The notes below the pieces were generated by a model, which did no database searches, had not been told where the DNA came from, and saw only the letters and a program-made list of their open reading frames with translations. Below, piece after piece: positions 1-8,986 of a stretch of DNA of 64,000 nt. The DNA is from Pedobacter cryoconitis. GTDB taxonomy: Bacteria; Bacteroidota; Bacteroidia; Sphingobacteriales; Sphingobacteriaceae. Location of the stretch: the NCBI RefSeq assembly GCF_001590605.1, contig NZ_CP014504.1, positions 3,844,001 to 3,908,000 on the forward strand. The letters run 5' to 3'. The translations under genes were made by a program, and so were the position numbers. Numbering within the stretch: the stretch's first letter is position 1; every line of letters begins with the position of its first letter.

Positions 1-1280
1 GCCTCATCACTTCCGTAAACATATAAGTGATCATTGCGGTTTACATTTGCTTTACTACCGTGGATAGAAAGCTCTTTTGTTTTTGTAGGACGGGCTGGTA
101 ATTTACCAACTTCTATTGCTTTATTAATGGTGTCCTCCCCCATCCTGCGGTAAGTTGTCCACTTCCCACCGGTAATTGTAATCAGTCCCGATGTAGTGAC
201 GATCAGTTTATGACTTCTTGAAATTTCTTTTGTTTTAGAGGAACCATCTTCTGGGGCTGCTAAAGGACGTAAACCTGCAAATACACTCAGCACATCTTTA
301 CGCGTAGGCGCTTTAACCAGATATTTTGCCGCTGTACGCATAATAAATTCGATCTCCTCTTCTAACGCTACCGGCTCCAGGCTATGCTGGTCTAATGGCG
401 TGTCTGTAGTTCCTACTACTAATTTATCATGCCATGGCACCACGAATAAAACCCTGCCGTCATCCGTTTTAGGGATCATGATCGCATCCTCGCCAGGCAT
501 AAATGAACGCTCAATGACCAGATGTACACCCTGGCTTGATCTGACCAATGGCTTTTTACCCGGTTTATCCATTTGTAAAAGATCATCTACAAATACTCCG
601 GTCGCATTAATCACCGTTTTACCTTTCAGCTGATAGGTAATGTCCGATTCTATATCAGTCGCCACTACACCAGCTACTTTATCCTGCGCATCTTTAATTA
701 AGCTTGTGACCCGGATATAATTTAAGATCGTAGCCCCTTGTTCCAGACTGGTCTGTGCAAGATTCACCGCAAGACGGGAATCATCAAATTGTCCGTCATG
801 GTAAACTACACCTCCATATAAATGGTCAGGCTGTATAGTAGCAAGTTTGCTGATTACCTCTTTCTTAGAAATATGCCTGGCACGGCCGAAGCCCAGTTTA
901 CCAGCAAGCAAATCATATAATGTTAATCCTATCGTATAAAAAGCACCACCCCACCATTCATAATTCGGAATAATGAAAGATTCATTTTTCACTAAGTGAG
1001 CTGCATTTTTCAAAAGCAAACCACGCTCATATAACGCCTCTCTAACCAGTCCGATATCGCCTTGCGCTAAATAACGCACACCTCCATGGACTAATTTAGT
1101 ACTCCGGCTGGATGTCCCTTTTGCAAAATCAGCCTGTTCTAACAATAAGGTCTGGTAACCCCGGCTGGCTGCATCAAGCGCAGCACCTAAACCTGTTGCA
1201 CCACCACCAACTACAATGACATCCCAAACCTTTTCCGGATCAACAATATTTCCTATGAGTTCTTTTCTACTTGTATTCAT
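1..1280 (-). CDS. glpD: Glycerol-3-phosphate dehydrogenase, 3' part cut by window edge
   Basis: FAD-dependent oxidation of sn-glycerol 3-phosphate to dihydroxyacetone phosphate, feeding electrons to quinone at the membrane. The reverse-strand reading starts at the ATG complementary to 1278-1280 (MNTSRKELIGN) and reaches the dinucleotide-binding motif VVGGGATGLG near residues 23-32, followed by the family stretch SSRSTKLVHGGVRYL. About 426 codons are present and the C-terminus lies off the left edge. It faces a DeoR/GlpR-type regulator at 1565 across a 284 bp gap carrying GTTTCG/CGAAAC half-sites, so repression relieved by glycerol phosphate is a reasonable inference. Family call is firm. Confidence 0.93.
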   Translation of the reverse strand, partial: MNTSRKELIGNIVDPEKVWDVIVVGGGATGLGAALDAASRGYQTLLLEQADFAKGTSSRSTKLVHGGVRYLAQGDIGLVREALYERGLLLKNAAHLVKNESFIIPNYEWWGGAFYTIGLTLYDLLAGKLGFGRARHISKKEVISKLATIQPDHLYGGVVYHDGQFDDSRLAVNLAQTSLEQGATILNYIRVTSLIKDAQDKVAGVVATDIESDITYQLKGKTVINATGVFVDDLLQMDKPGKKPLVRSSQGVHLVIERSFMPGEDAIMIPKTDDGRVLFVVPWHDKLVVGTTDTPLDQHSLEPVALEEEIEFIMRTAAKYLVKAPTRKDVLSVFAGLRPLAAPEDGSSKTKEISRSHKLIVTTSGLITITGGKWTTYRRMGEDTINKAIEVGKLPARPTKTKELSIHGSKANVNRNDHLYVYGSDE

Positions 1281-1329
1281 GTGTAATGGCCTCCTTATCA
1301 TAGCTAACGATTTGTTTCGCTTTCTATTT

Positions 1330-1360
1330 CAAATTTATAAAATAAAACATTTCAAAACAA
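1330..1360 (-). promoter_or_regulatory. Candidate glpD promoter
   Basis: On the minus strand a TAAATTTG box (1330-1337) lies 20 nt downstream of a TTG (1358-1360), close to the Bacteroidota TTG-N19-TAnnTTTG consensus. A GTTTCG element at 1314-1319 sits just downstream, where a repressor would block transcription. Confidence 0.5.
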
Positions 1361-1454
1361 ATAAAAATCAACAAGAACCTTCATTTATTTCAAAAATCCT
1401 TCAAAACACAATATAAAGCTTGTTTATCTACAAAAAGAAGAAAACAATAACTCA

Positions 1455-1474
1455 AAAACGAAACAAAACGAAAC
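1455..1474. promoter_or_regulatory. Tandem AAAACGAAAC repeat, candidate GlpR-type operator
   Basis: The decamer AAAACGAAAC occurs twice with no gap (1455-1464 and 1465-1474), between glpD and the DeoR-family regulator. CGAAA/TTTCG cores are typical of GlpR operators in enterobacteria, and the 10 bp period puts both copies on one face of the helix. Binding by the neighbouring regulator is inferred. Confidence 0.4.
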
Positions 1475-1564
1475 ACAAGATGAAATATATAAGTCCGTAA
1501 ACTGGAAAAACTTCCGGTTTTTGCTTATTTTTGGTTAACGCAACCTAGAAATACCCAAACCGGA

Positions 1565-2335
1565 ATGAAGAGTATTACAGAAAGACATCAGCTGATTTTA
1601 AAAAAACTCCAGGAAACAGGTTTTGTTAATGTACAGGAACTCAGCACACAAATGAGAGTTTCTGATGTTACCATCCGAAAAGATCTAAAGCTTCTGGAAG
1701 ATAAGAAATTACTTTTCCGCACGCATGGCGGAGGTTCTAAAACAAACCCTTATACAAACGACAAACCGGTTGCCGAAAAGGAGCAAATTCATGCAGATAA
1801 AAAAAAGCAGATCGCTAAAGCTGCTGCAGATATGATTGGTCACAATGATTCCATCATTATTGCTTCAGGCACTTCGATGCTTGCCTTAGCCAGAGCTATA
1901 CATCCAGAAAAACATCTGACCGTTGTGACTTCAGCATTAAATGTTGCCCTGGAATTATCACACCATTTACATGTGGAGGTTTTACAGCTTGGCGGTCAGT
2001 TAAGACAAAATTCATCTTCAGTAATGGGCCCTTATGCAGAACAGATTTTAGAAGACGTATCTTGCAGCATGTTGTTTTTAGGGGTAGACGGGATTGATAT
2101 CGAGACCGGATTAACGACAACCAGCTTGATGGAAGCACGTTTAAACCAAAAGATGATCAATGCGGCACAAATTACTGTAGTGTTGGCAGATAGCTCTAAA
2201 ATGGGAAAAAGAGGGTTAGGAAAGATTTGTTCCCTGGATCAGATTCAACATATAATTACAGACGACGGGATATCCCCCGCCCTGGTTAAATTGATGGAGA
2301 ACAAAGGAATCAGCGTAACTATTGTCAGAGACTAA
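1565..2335 (+). CDS. DeoR/GlpR-family transcriptional regulator
   Basis: A DNA-binding repressor of sugar or glycerol phosphate genes. Residues about 5-55 form the DeoR winged helix-turn-helix, with the signature VSDVTIRKDLKLLE followed by RTHGGG. Residues about 75-240 form the DeoRC sensor domain, which binds phosphorylated metabolites, with SGTSMLALA, GGQLRQNSSS, LGVDGID and LADSSKMG. The 256 aa length is normal. It is divergent from glpD, which makes glycerol 3-phosphate the likely effector. A TATTTTTG box at 1526-1533 is the probable -7 element. Other DeoR-type regulons (fructose, deoxyribose) cannot be excluded from the protein alone. Confidence 0.88.
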   Translation: MKSITERHQLILKKLQETGFVNVQELSTQMRVSDVTIRKDLKLLEDKKLLFRTHGGGSKTNPYTNDKPVAEKEQIHADKKKQIAKAAADMIGHNDSIIIASGTSMLALARAIHPEKHLTVVTSALNVALELSHHLHVEVLQLGGQLRQNSSSVMGPYAEQILEDVSCSMLFLGVDGIDIETGLTTTSLMEARLNQKMINAAQITVVLADSSKMGKRGLGKICSLDQIQHIITDDGISPALVKLMENKGISVTIVRD

Positions 2336-2344
2336 ATTCCTGGA

Positions 2345-2899
2345 TTAATCCAATTCAACTTTACAACGCTCTCTGCTTAAGGCATCCATAAAGCTATGGT
2401 GTTCATAAGCAGTTTGTTTTAACATGGCCTCGTCTTTTTTATAAGTATTCTTCAGCTCTTTCCTGTTCTTTGCCTGAAAGAAACGCCTGATATCTTCTCT
2501 GTTTTTTAAAAGCAATGCAGGGACTTGTTTTGGTTTATTATCCTCACCGATAGCCACCATCGTAAAATAACTGGTATTGGTATGCTTGATCACGTGTGTT
2601 TTAAGATTTTCTGAAATGACCCGGATGCCGATAATCATAGAACTGTTCCCTACATAGTTTACCGAAGCCATCAAAGAAACGATCTCCCCTACTTCTACAG
2701 GTGCGAGAAAATCAACTACATCAATAGATGCCGTGATACAGTATCCATCGGCGTGTTTTGCAGCACAAACGTAGGCTACCTTATCCATTAAGCCCAAAAT
2801 AATTCCTCCATGTATTTTACCCCCGAAATTGGAGTAAGAAGGAATCATCAGTTCTGTTAAAGTAACCTGGGAACTTGCAACTGGCTTATAGTCTGACAT
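2345..2899 (-). CDS. Hotdog-fold acyl-CoA thioesterase
   Basis: Predicted cytoplasmic acyl-CoA hydrolase of the YciA/BACH type. The protein (184 aa from MSDYKPVASS) has the hotdog core FGGKIHGGIILGLMDKVAYV, then a strand with ITASIDVVDFLAPVEVGE, and a charged C-terminal tail. I chose the ATG at 2899 because the family begins here and a TTG-N19-TAAATTG promoter lies just upstream; an upstream in-frame extension carries no family sequence. It is convergent with the regulator at 1565, with only 9 nt between stops. A second thioesterase of the same class is at 16140. Substrate chain length is unknown. Confidence 0.82.
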   Translation of the reverse strand: MSDYKPVASSQVTLTELMIPSYSNFGGKIHGGIILGLMDKVAYVCAAKHADGYCITASIDVVDFLAPVEVGEIVSLMASVNYVGNSSMIIGIRVISENLKTHVIKHTNTSYFTMVAIGEDNKPKQVPALLLKNREDIRRFFQAKNRKELKNTYKKDEAMLKQTAYEHHSFMDALSRERCKVELD

Positions 2900-2914
2900 G
2901 TTATTTATTTGATT

Positions 2915-2944
2915 GCAATTTAGCTTTTTTTGTAAAACAGACAA
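2915..2944 (-). promoter_or_regulatory. Candidate thioesterase promoter
   Basis: Minus-strand TTG (2942-2944), 19 nt spacer, then TAAATTGC (2915-2922), about 15 nt before the chosen ATG. The -7 box is one base off the TAnnTTTG form. Confidence 0.45.
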
Positions 2945-2991
2945 ATCTGGTGGGCATGATTATTGAGCGCAAAGAAAATAAATACTTGTCT

Positions 2992-3480
2992 ATGACCATT
3001 GCCCAAAAACGCTTTAAATTCGTTCCGTTCCTCATTAATATGCTGATTCCTCTATCTTTTGGTGCCATTGGTGGGTTCATTACTCAAAAGACAATCAAAA
3101 CATGGTATCCTTTTTTGGAAAAACCATCTTTTAATCCTCCTAACTGGTTATTTGGCCCGGTATGGTCTTTATTATTCATCCTGATCGGGGTATCAGCTTA
3201 CCTGGTATGGAATAAAAGAGCACAGATTAAACATTTGCCAAGAACGATAGCATTCTATTTTATCCAGCTTATCCTGAATTTATGCTGGTCTTATTTGTTC
3301 TTTTATCATCAACTGATTGGTGCTGCGCTGATTGAGATCATCTTTCTACTGGCAGCGATTATAGTGAATGGCATAGTTTTCTATAAAATTGACAAAACTG
3401 CAGGCTTACTCTACATCCCTTATTTTTTATGGGTGAGTTTCGCAACCTTGTTAACTTACAATATTTACGTACTAAACTAG
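2992..3480 (+). CDS. TspO/MBR family membrane protein
   Basis: Homologue of the translocator protein/peripheral benzodiazepine receptor family, which binds porphyrins and is linked to tetrapyrrole and stress responses. From the ATG at 2992 it is 162 aa, the usual length, with five hydrophobic helices and the family motif PSFNPPNWLFGPVW after the first loop, plus the late LNLCWSYLFF segment. An ATG at 2956 would add 12 residues and is possible; starts further upstream would run into the divergent thioesterase promoter. No neighbour suggests a pathway. Confidence 0.85.
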   Translation: MTIAQKRFKFVPFLINMLIPLSFGAIGGFITQKTIKTWYPFLEKPSFNPPNWLFGPVWSLLFILIGVSAYLVWNKRAQIKHLPRTIAFYFIQLILNLCWSYLFFYHQLIGAALIEIIFLLAAIIVNGIVFYKIDKTAGLLYIPYFLWVSFATLLTYNIYVLN

Positions 3481-3564
3481 CCTGCTTACGCTTCTTTTAA
3501 GTTATAATCAATTTTACCCCCTAAATATAAACTGCTTCTAAAAGAAAACCTGTAATTTAGGAAA

Positions 3565-5883
3565 GTGATTTGCTTAAAGAAAATCTTTCTTGGTTTACTC
3601 TGTTTTTGCACATTTCAGGCTAATGCGCAAAAGGTTGGATTAGTCCTTAGCGGAGGCGGAGCTAAAGGTTTAGCCCATATCGGGACGCTGAAAGCACTGG
3701 AAGAAAATCACATCCCTATTGACTATATCACAGGAACTTCTATGGGAGGGATTGTTGGCGCACTTTATGCAGCTGGCTATTCTCCGGAACAAATTGAAAA
3801 GATAGCGCTCACAACTGATTTTCAGGACTGGGTAAGCGGGAGGTTCAAAAGTGATTATAGCTTCTTTTTTCAGAAAGGTAGTATCAATGCTTCTTTGATT
3901 ACTGCCAAGCTTTCTATTGACACCGCATTACGGGTAAACTTCCGGTCCAACCTGGTCAATGACATCCCTTTAAATTTCGCGTTAATTGAGTTGCTGTCAC
4001 AAGCTTCGGCCATAGCCAAAGATAATTTCAACAACCTCTTTGTGCCTTACCGCTGCATGGTATCGGATATATTCTCACAAACCAGTATTACGGTCAAAAG
4101 CGGCAGTCTGGCCGAGGCTGTCCGCGCAACGATGACTGTACCAATGATCTACAGACCGATTAAACTGGATAATCAATATGTATTTGATGGTGGTTTATAT
4201 AATAATTTCCCTGCCGATGTCATGCAAAAAGAGTTCAAGCCTGATTATATTATCGGGGCAAATGTATCTTCCAAAAATTTCAAAGAATATCCTAAAACAG
4301 GCGATGAACGGCTGATCAACAGGCTGATGCTATTCATGTTTTTATCTAAATCTGATTCTACCTTAGTTGGTAAAAATGGGATCTATATCCAACCAGATCT
4401 GCAGGACTTTAGTTCCAGTAATTTCAGCCCGGTTGCTGACCTCATTAAACAGGGATATGATGCAACGATGGCAGATATGCCCAGAATACTCAAATCGGTA
4501 CAACGCAGAGTCAGTTCAGAAGAGCTTGCACTCAAAAGAAGTATTTTTAATAACAAGAAGCCGCAGCTGGTTTTTAGCGATGTCAAAGTAACGGGTGTAA
4601 ATAGCCAGCAGAAGCGTTACATCGAACGCTTGTTTAAAAGCGACAAACCAACCTTTAATCTGGCAGACATTAAACAGGGCTATTATAAACTGGTAGCAGA
4701 TGAGACTTTTGAAACTATTTATCCGAAGATAACTTATAACCCCGAGTCTGACAGCTATATATTCGGCATTCTCGCAAAACCCAAAAGGAGTTTTAAACTT
4801 GACTTTGGCGGTAATATTTCCAGCAGGCCAATCAGCAATGTATTCCTTGGTCTGCAGTATAATTACCTCGACCGCAAAGCCTACACTTTCGGTACCAATT
4901 TTTACTCAGGTCGTTTTTATGAATCTATTCAACTCAATGGCCGTATTGATTATCCTTCAAAACTGCCTTTCTTTTTAAGCGGGGAAATGACTTACAATCA
5001 CTTCAACTTCTACAATACCAGCCAAATCTTCATTGAAAACCCACACCCAACCTATATCGAGCAGTCAGACCGGAAAATTGAAATTAAAGCAGGCATTCCA
5101 CTGAACCGCAATACCCGGATTACACTCAGTACTTCATTCATCAATAACAATGATCATTATAGCCCTACCAATTCCTTTAATATTGGCGATATTCTGGATA
5201 AAACCGTTTTTAACGGATCCAGAACTACGGTAGCATTTGAACAGAATACTTTTAACCGGAAACAATATGCTACACGTGGCAGAAATTTCCTGCTTAGTGT
5301 CAATTACCTGAATGGCATAGAAACCTATACACCAGGCAATATCTCCAGAAATAGTGGCGTTTCTACGAGTATCGAAGAAAACGAAAAACACAGAGCCTGG
5401 TTTAATGCAAAACTGAGTGATGAGAATTATTTCTTCCACAAAGGCAAATACACGCTTGGATACCTGGTAGAAGGTGTAGTATCGAACCAGCCACTATTCT
5501 CAAACTACTATTCTACACTGCTTGTAGCCCCCGCATTTTATCCACTACAGGATAGCAGATCTTTATTCCTGGAAAAATTCAGAGCAAGTACTTACGTTGC
5601 AGGTGGCTTAAAAAACATTTATAAGATTCGCAAGAACTTAGATCTCAGAGTAGAAGCATTTCTATTTCTGCCTTACCAGGAAATTACTCAGAATGGTTTT
5701 CAGGATGTAAAAAACAGCCCGACATTTAACCATATTCATTATGCGGGAACTGCAGGCCTGGTTTACCATACACCGGTCGGCCCGGTTAGCATAAGCTATA
5801 ATTTATACGATGATCCGATAAAAAGAAACGGCGTTTTACTACATTTGGGGTATCTCATTTATAATAAACGCTCCATTGAGTAA
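3565..5883 (+). CDS. Patatin-like phospholipase with POTRA-like and outer-membrane barrel domains
   Basis: Predicted surface-exposed or periplasmic lipid hydrolase anchored in its own barrel, the layout of PlpD (type Vd autotransporters). A signal peptide ends near ANA (residue 21). The patatin domain covers about 24-310, with the oxyanion loop SGGGAKG, nucleophile elbow GTSMG (Ser59) and the Asp of DGG (Asp208). A POTRA-like segment follows at about 335-400, then a beta-rich barrel to the C-terminus. The start is a GTG; no ATG precedes the signal peptide in frame. It is followed by a small membrane protein gene 43 nt downstream. Catalytic dyad intact. Substrate unknown. Confidence 0.88.
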   Translation: MICLKKIFLGLLCFCTFQANAQKVGLVLSGGGAKGLAHIGTLKALEENHIPIDYITGTSMGGIVGALYAAGYSPEQIEKIALTTDFQDWVSGRFKSDYSFFFQKGSINASLITAKLSIDTALRVNFRSNLVNDIPLNFALIELLSQASAIAKDNFNNLFVPYRCMVSDIFSQTSITVKSGSLAEAVRATMTVPMIYRPIKLDNQYVFDGGLYNNFPADVMQKEFKPDYIIGANVSSKNFKEYPKTGDERLINRLMLFMFLSKSDSTLVGKNGIYIQPDLQDFSSSNFSPVADLIKQGYDATMADMPRILKSVQRRVSSEELALKRSIFNNKKPQLVFSDVKVTGVNSQQKRYIERLFKSDKPTFNLADIKQGYYKLVADETFETIYPKITYNPESDSYIFGILAKPKRSFKLDFGGNISSRPISNVFLGLQYNYLDRKAYTFGTNFYSGRFYESIQLNGRIDYPSKLPFFLSGEMTYNHFNFYNTSQIFIENPHPTYIEQSDRKIEIKAGIPLNRNTRITLSTSFINNNDHYSPTNSFNIGDILDKTVFNGSRTTVAFEQNTFNRKQYATRGRNFLLSVNYLNGIETYTPGNISRNSGVSTSIEENEKHRAWFNAKLSDENYFFHKGKYTLGYLVEGVVSNQPLFSNYYSTLLVAPAFYPLQDSRSLFLEKFRASTYVAGGLKNIYKIRKNLDLRVEAFLFLPYQEITQNGFQDVKNSPTFNHIHYAGTAGLVYHTPVGPVSISYNLYDDPIKRNGVLLHLGYLIYNKRSIE

Positions 5884-5926
5884 GACCATAAGGTGCCTGC
5901 TCCTGGATAAACCCATATCAAGAAAA

Positions 5927-6457
5927 ATGAAAACAATATATTACTGTTTATTATTCCTGCTGATTTCCAGCGCTGGCTATGCCCAAAAGTCAGATATCGA
6001 CAATTTCATCGTTAAAGAAAGTTTACTCAAAAACAGCAAACTCGCTATTATTGCGGCCGATTCACTTGATCGTCCGCTTGAAAAAATTAATGGTCTTTAT
6101 ACCTTTACGGTAAGTGGTTTTACACAAACCTTAAAGTTCAATGATGGTGTAGCAATTCTGCCTTTGCAAATTGACAAGTCAGCTTTTGTTTATGTCAAAC
6201 ATCAGAATGATAAGGGTACGCACAGCAAATTGCTTTATATCTATAAAAAAGAAGGAAGCCTGAACCCATTCACGATTAATAGCGTCTGGATGATTCTTTT
6301 CCCTGTACTGCTGGTTTTCATTGCTTTTGCCTTCCGGAAACTGATTATTTATGCAGTGGTTATCTTATTGATCTTTATCTATTTTAACCATAGCAATGGC
6401 CTGGATCTCTCTACCTTCTTTGAAACTACATTTGATACTTTAAAAAAGGCATTCTAA
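5927..6457 (+). CDS. Secreted/membrane protein of unknown function
   Basis: I do not recognise the family. From the ATG at 5927 the product is 176 aa, with a cleavable signal peptide (cut after GYA, near residue 19), a soluble domain of about 100 residues rich in beta-type sequence, and two adjacent hydrophobic segments at about 117-153. A short acidic/aromatic tail follows. It lies 43 nt after the patatin gene, on the same strand, and the pair ends at a strong hairpin, so cotranscription is likely. An upstream in-frame start overlapping the patatin stop is less likely because it would bury the signal peptide. Confidence 0.6.
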   Translation: MKTIYYCLLFLLISSAGYAQKSDIDNFIVKESLLKNSKLAIIAADSLDRPLEKINGLYTFTVSGFTQTLKFNDGVAILPLQIDKSAFVYVKHQNDKGTHSKLLYIYKKEGSLNPFTINSVWMILFPVLLVFIAFAFRKLIIYAVVILLIFIYFNHSNGLDLSTFFETTFDTLKKAF

Positions 6458-6458
6458 T

Positions 6459-6525
6459 ATAATTCAGCATAAAAAAGCAGGGATATATCCTATCGATATA
6501 TCCCTGCTTTTTTATGCTGAATTAT
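6459..6525. terminator. 31-bp perfect inverted repeat, bidirectional terminator
   Basis: Arms 6459-6489 and 6495-6525 match perfectly around a 5 nt loop. The core GCAGGGATATATC is flanked by an A-run on one side and a T-run on the other, so it can end transcription from the genes at 5927 and, less directly, 6611. Confidence 0.8.
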
Positions 6526-6610
6526 TCGTCCCCCCTATAAGAGCATTTTCTAATATTCAATTTTCAGAAACTCAATTTTACTTTTGATACAGCCTCTTTT
6601 TTTGTGTTCT

Positions 6611-8986
6611 TTAAAACGGCAATCCTATCCCAAAATTATATTGGAAAAACCGGTAACTATCCGGGCTGTTAGCCAGTTTATAAGAGTCTTGAAACTCTTT
6701 CCTTCCGCTAAATAATTTCTCAATCACCCATTGATTTTTAGGTTCAAACTGAGGATCTCTCAGCTTCAGACCAACATCAAACCTGAAGACAAAATATTGT
6801 AAATCATATCTGAAACCTACACCGGTACCTATACCAATCTGATTGCCCAGGTTTTTAAAATTAAAATAGGTTTCAGGATTTGGGTTGCCCGGAGATATAT
6901 TCCATACGTTACCAGCATCCAGGAATACGGCACCTTTAAGCTTCGCACCAAAAAAGTTATCAATTAATTTATAACGGTATTCCAGGTTAGCTTCAATGTG
7001 CATCTGGCCCAGTTGATCTATACCATAAGAGATTCTGCGCTGTTGTTCGGTAGGCAAACTGATTCCGCGGTTATAATTACCAGGCCCTAAAGTTCTGGCT
7101 TGCCAGGCTCTGACCCCACTGGCACCACCAGCAAAGAATAATTTCTCAAACGGAACTGCTACAGAATTCCCATAAGCGACCCCGACACCGCCGTTGATAC
7201 GCGCAATAAACTGCCTGTCTAAACCTAAGCTTTTGTACCAGCGTATATCGACTTCGGGACGCACATACTGATTAAAAGGTAAACCCAGAATCTTCGCGTA
7301 ATCTCCCTTAGAAGGATCATGCTTCGTATCAATAATCCTGGAGATCCCATCCAGCATATTACCAGCGATGTCTATATTTCCACGGAAATAAATAAAACTT
7401 TTATTCAGCAATAACTTATTGGCATTCAGGGAATAAGCATATTTCATCCCAATGGTCAGATCTTTTCTGGTCAGCAGGTTGATATTGTAAATATTGTTCA
7501 AAAAAGTAGTCCTGCCCTCTACCGTAGTCGTATCAATCAATAAACCTCCAAACCTATATTCAAAATTCAGCGGCGTAAAAGAGTGAAGTTTCGATTTTGT
7601 CTCCACCCATTCATAGGTAATAGAATTCAATAATGCCCTGCGTACAAAGAAATCTTTCTGCAGAGAATAGATATAACTTGTAGAAAAAGTGGTTGTCGGC
7701 ATTCCATTTTTCCCCATCATCGGAATACTGAATGGAACCATCAGCCTGGGTACCGCCAGATTAGCACTCACCGAGAAATCACGTTGGTAAATATCACTGA
7801 ATAGAGAACCTCCCTGTCCGATCCTGGATTGAAGCCCGCCTTTCACCTGGAATTCAAAACGTTCTGCCCCTCTGAAAATATTATTATTTGTATAAGTATT
7901 ACTCAGCGTAAACCCTACCGTACCCGCATTAAAAGGAACTTCTCCCTCTACCCTGTTGCTCATCCGCTTTTGCGGTGTTAACTGAATCAGCGGATTCAGG
8001 ATATTTGCACTGTCTTTAGATTTCACATATTCGATCTTCACGTTTTTAAAGACATTCAGCTCATATAAACGGTCATAGGTTAAGGTCTCCTTATTGATAT
8101 CATAGACCTCTCCCTGTTTTAGGAAATCGTACCTGACAATTGGGTTTCTCCTGAAACGTTTCGATAGATCAGTATAACGGATGCCTCTGAAAATACGTGG
8201 ATTTAAAGTAATTGAATCTGTGAAGCCTTCGGTCGATGGCGCAACCAATATATTGGTTTCACCAATCATATATTGCGTATGACTTCCTTTATTTGCAGGA
8301 GTATCAATAAAGAGCGCTACATTGGCCTGACTCTTATTCAGGGTGGAATCCACCTCAAATCTCACATAAGGTCTGGAGAAGTCATAATAACCATGTTCTT
8401 TCATCATGGTATAAATCTGTTCCCGCTCAACTGAAAGTGAATCGTCATCATATTGGACGCCTTCATGTAAATGCGTATTAAACGATTTATCCTCTTTATA
8501 CAACTTATTGACAGCCTGGTCAGGAATAGTAGTCGTTACTTTCCCTATAAAAAATGCTGGTCCGGGTGTTGCAATGAAATCGACTTGTGCACGCTGGTTT
8601 TTGACTTTGATTTCAGATTTGACTTTCGCCATAAAATATCCTTTGCTCATCAGGTATTTTTCAATCTGACCTCTGGAAATTTCGACCAGGGTACTATCTA
8701 ATACAGGTGCCTTTTTTCCTACCGCCTTCGTTTTAAATAAAGTGTAAAATATATTGTACAATCCTACATTGATCCCAAGGCGGGATGCAGGACGAATATC
8801 TTTCTGAATATAATTCAGTGCTTCTTCTTTATATCTGGAAGGGATACTATCTATTTCAACTACTTTTACTATTGATTGATTACTCTCAATAAATTTTGTA
8901 GAGGAACAGGCAGCAGCAAAAAGAATAATAAATAGTAATATTGCGGGAAACTGGAATTTCTTTTTACAAATAGAATATGCTTTCAA
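6611..8986 (-). CDS. tamL: TamL-type BamA-family outer-membrane lipoprotein
   Basis: A member of the Omp85 superfamily, in the Bacteroidota lipoprotein branch TamL that partners TamB in outer-membrane assembly. The lipobox FAAAC places the acylated Cys near residue 27. POTRA-like repeats occupy about 35-330, and a barrel of the D15/BamA type fills the C-terminal half, with the lid motif VRAWQARTLGPG and terminal IGLPF. The start is TTG: the in-frame sequence upstream reaches a stop after five codons with no ATG, and no ATG precedes the signal peptide. The first 10 bases overlap the divergent methyltransferase gene. No tamB is next to it. Confidence 0.82.
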   Translation of the reverse strand: MKAYSICKKKFQFPAILLFIILFAAACSSTKFIESNQSIVKVVEIDSIPSRYKEEALNYIQKDIRPASRLGINVGLYNIFYTLFKTKAVGKKAPVLDSTLVEISRGQIEKYLMSKGYFMAKVKSEIKVKNQRAQVDFIATPGPAFFIGKVTTTIPDQAVNKLYKEDKSFNTHLHEGVQYDDDSLSVEREQIYTMMKEHGYYDFSRPYVRFEVDSTLNKSQANVALFIDTPANKGSHTQYMIGETNILVAPSTEGFTDSITLNPRIFRGIRYTDLSKRFRRNPIVRYDFLKQGEVYDINKETLTYDRLYELNVFKNVKIEYVKSKDSANILNPLIQLTPQKRMSNRVEGEVPFNAGTVGFTLSNTYTNNNIFRGAERFEFQVKGGLQSRIGQGGSLFSDIYQRDFSVSANLAVPRLMVPFSIPMMGKNGMPTTTFSTSYIYSLQKDFFVRRALLNSITYEWVETKSKLHSFTPLNFEYRFGGLLIDTTTVEGRTTFLNNIYNINLLTRKDLTIGMKYAYSLNANKLLLNKSFIYFRGNIDIAGNMLDGISRIIDTKHDPSKGDYAKILGLPFNQYVRPEVDIRWYKSLGLDRQFIARINGGVGVAYGNSVAVPFEKLFFAGGASGVRAWQARTLGPGNYNRGISLPTEQQRRISYGIDQLGQMHIEANLEYRYKLIDNFFGAKLKGAVFLDAGNVWNISPGNPNPETYFNFKNLGNQIGIGTGVGFRYDLQYFVFRFDVGLKLRDPQFEPKNQWVIEKLFSGRKEFQDSYKLANSPDSYRFFQYNFGIGLPF

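Noticed and set aside
400..633. Plus-strand open frame of 77 codons
   Set aside because: It lies wholly inside glpD on the other strand and has no family sequence; glpD is clear.
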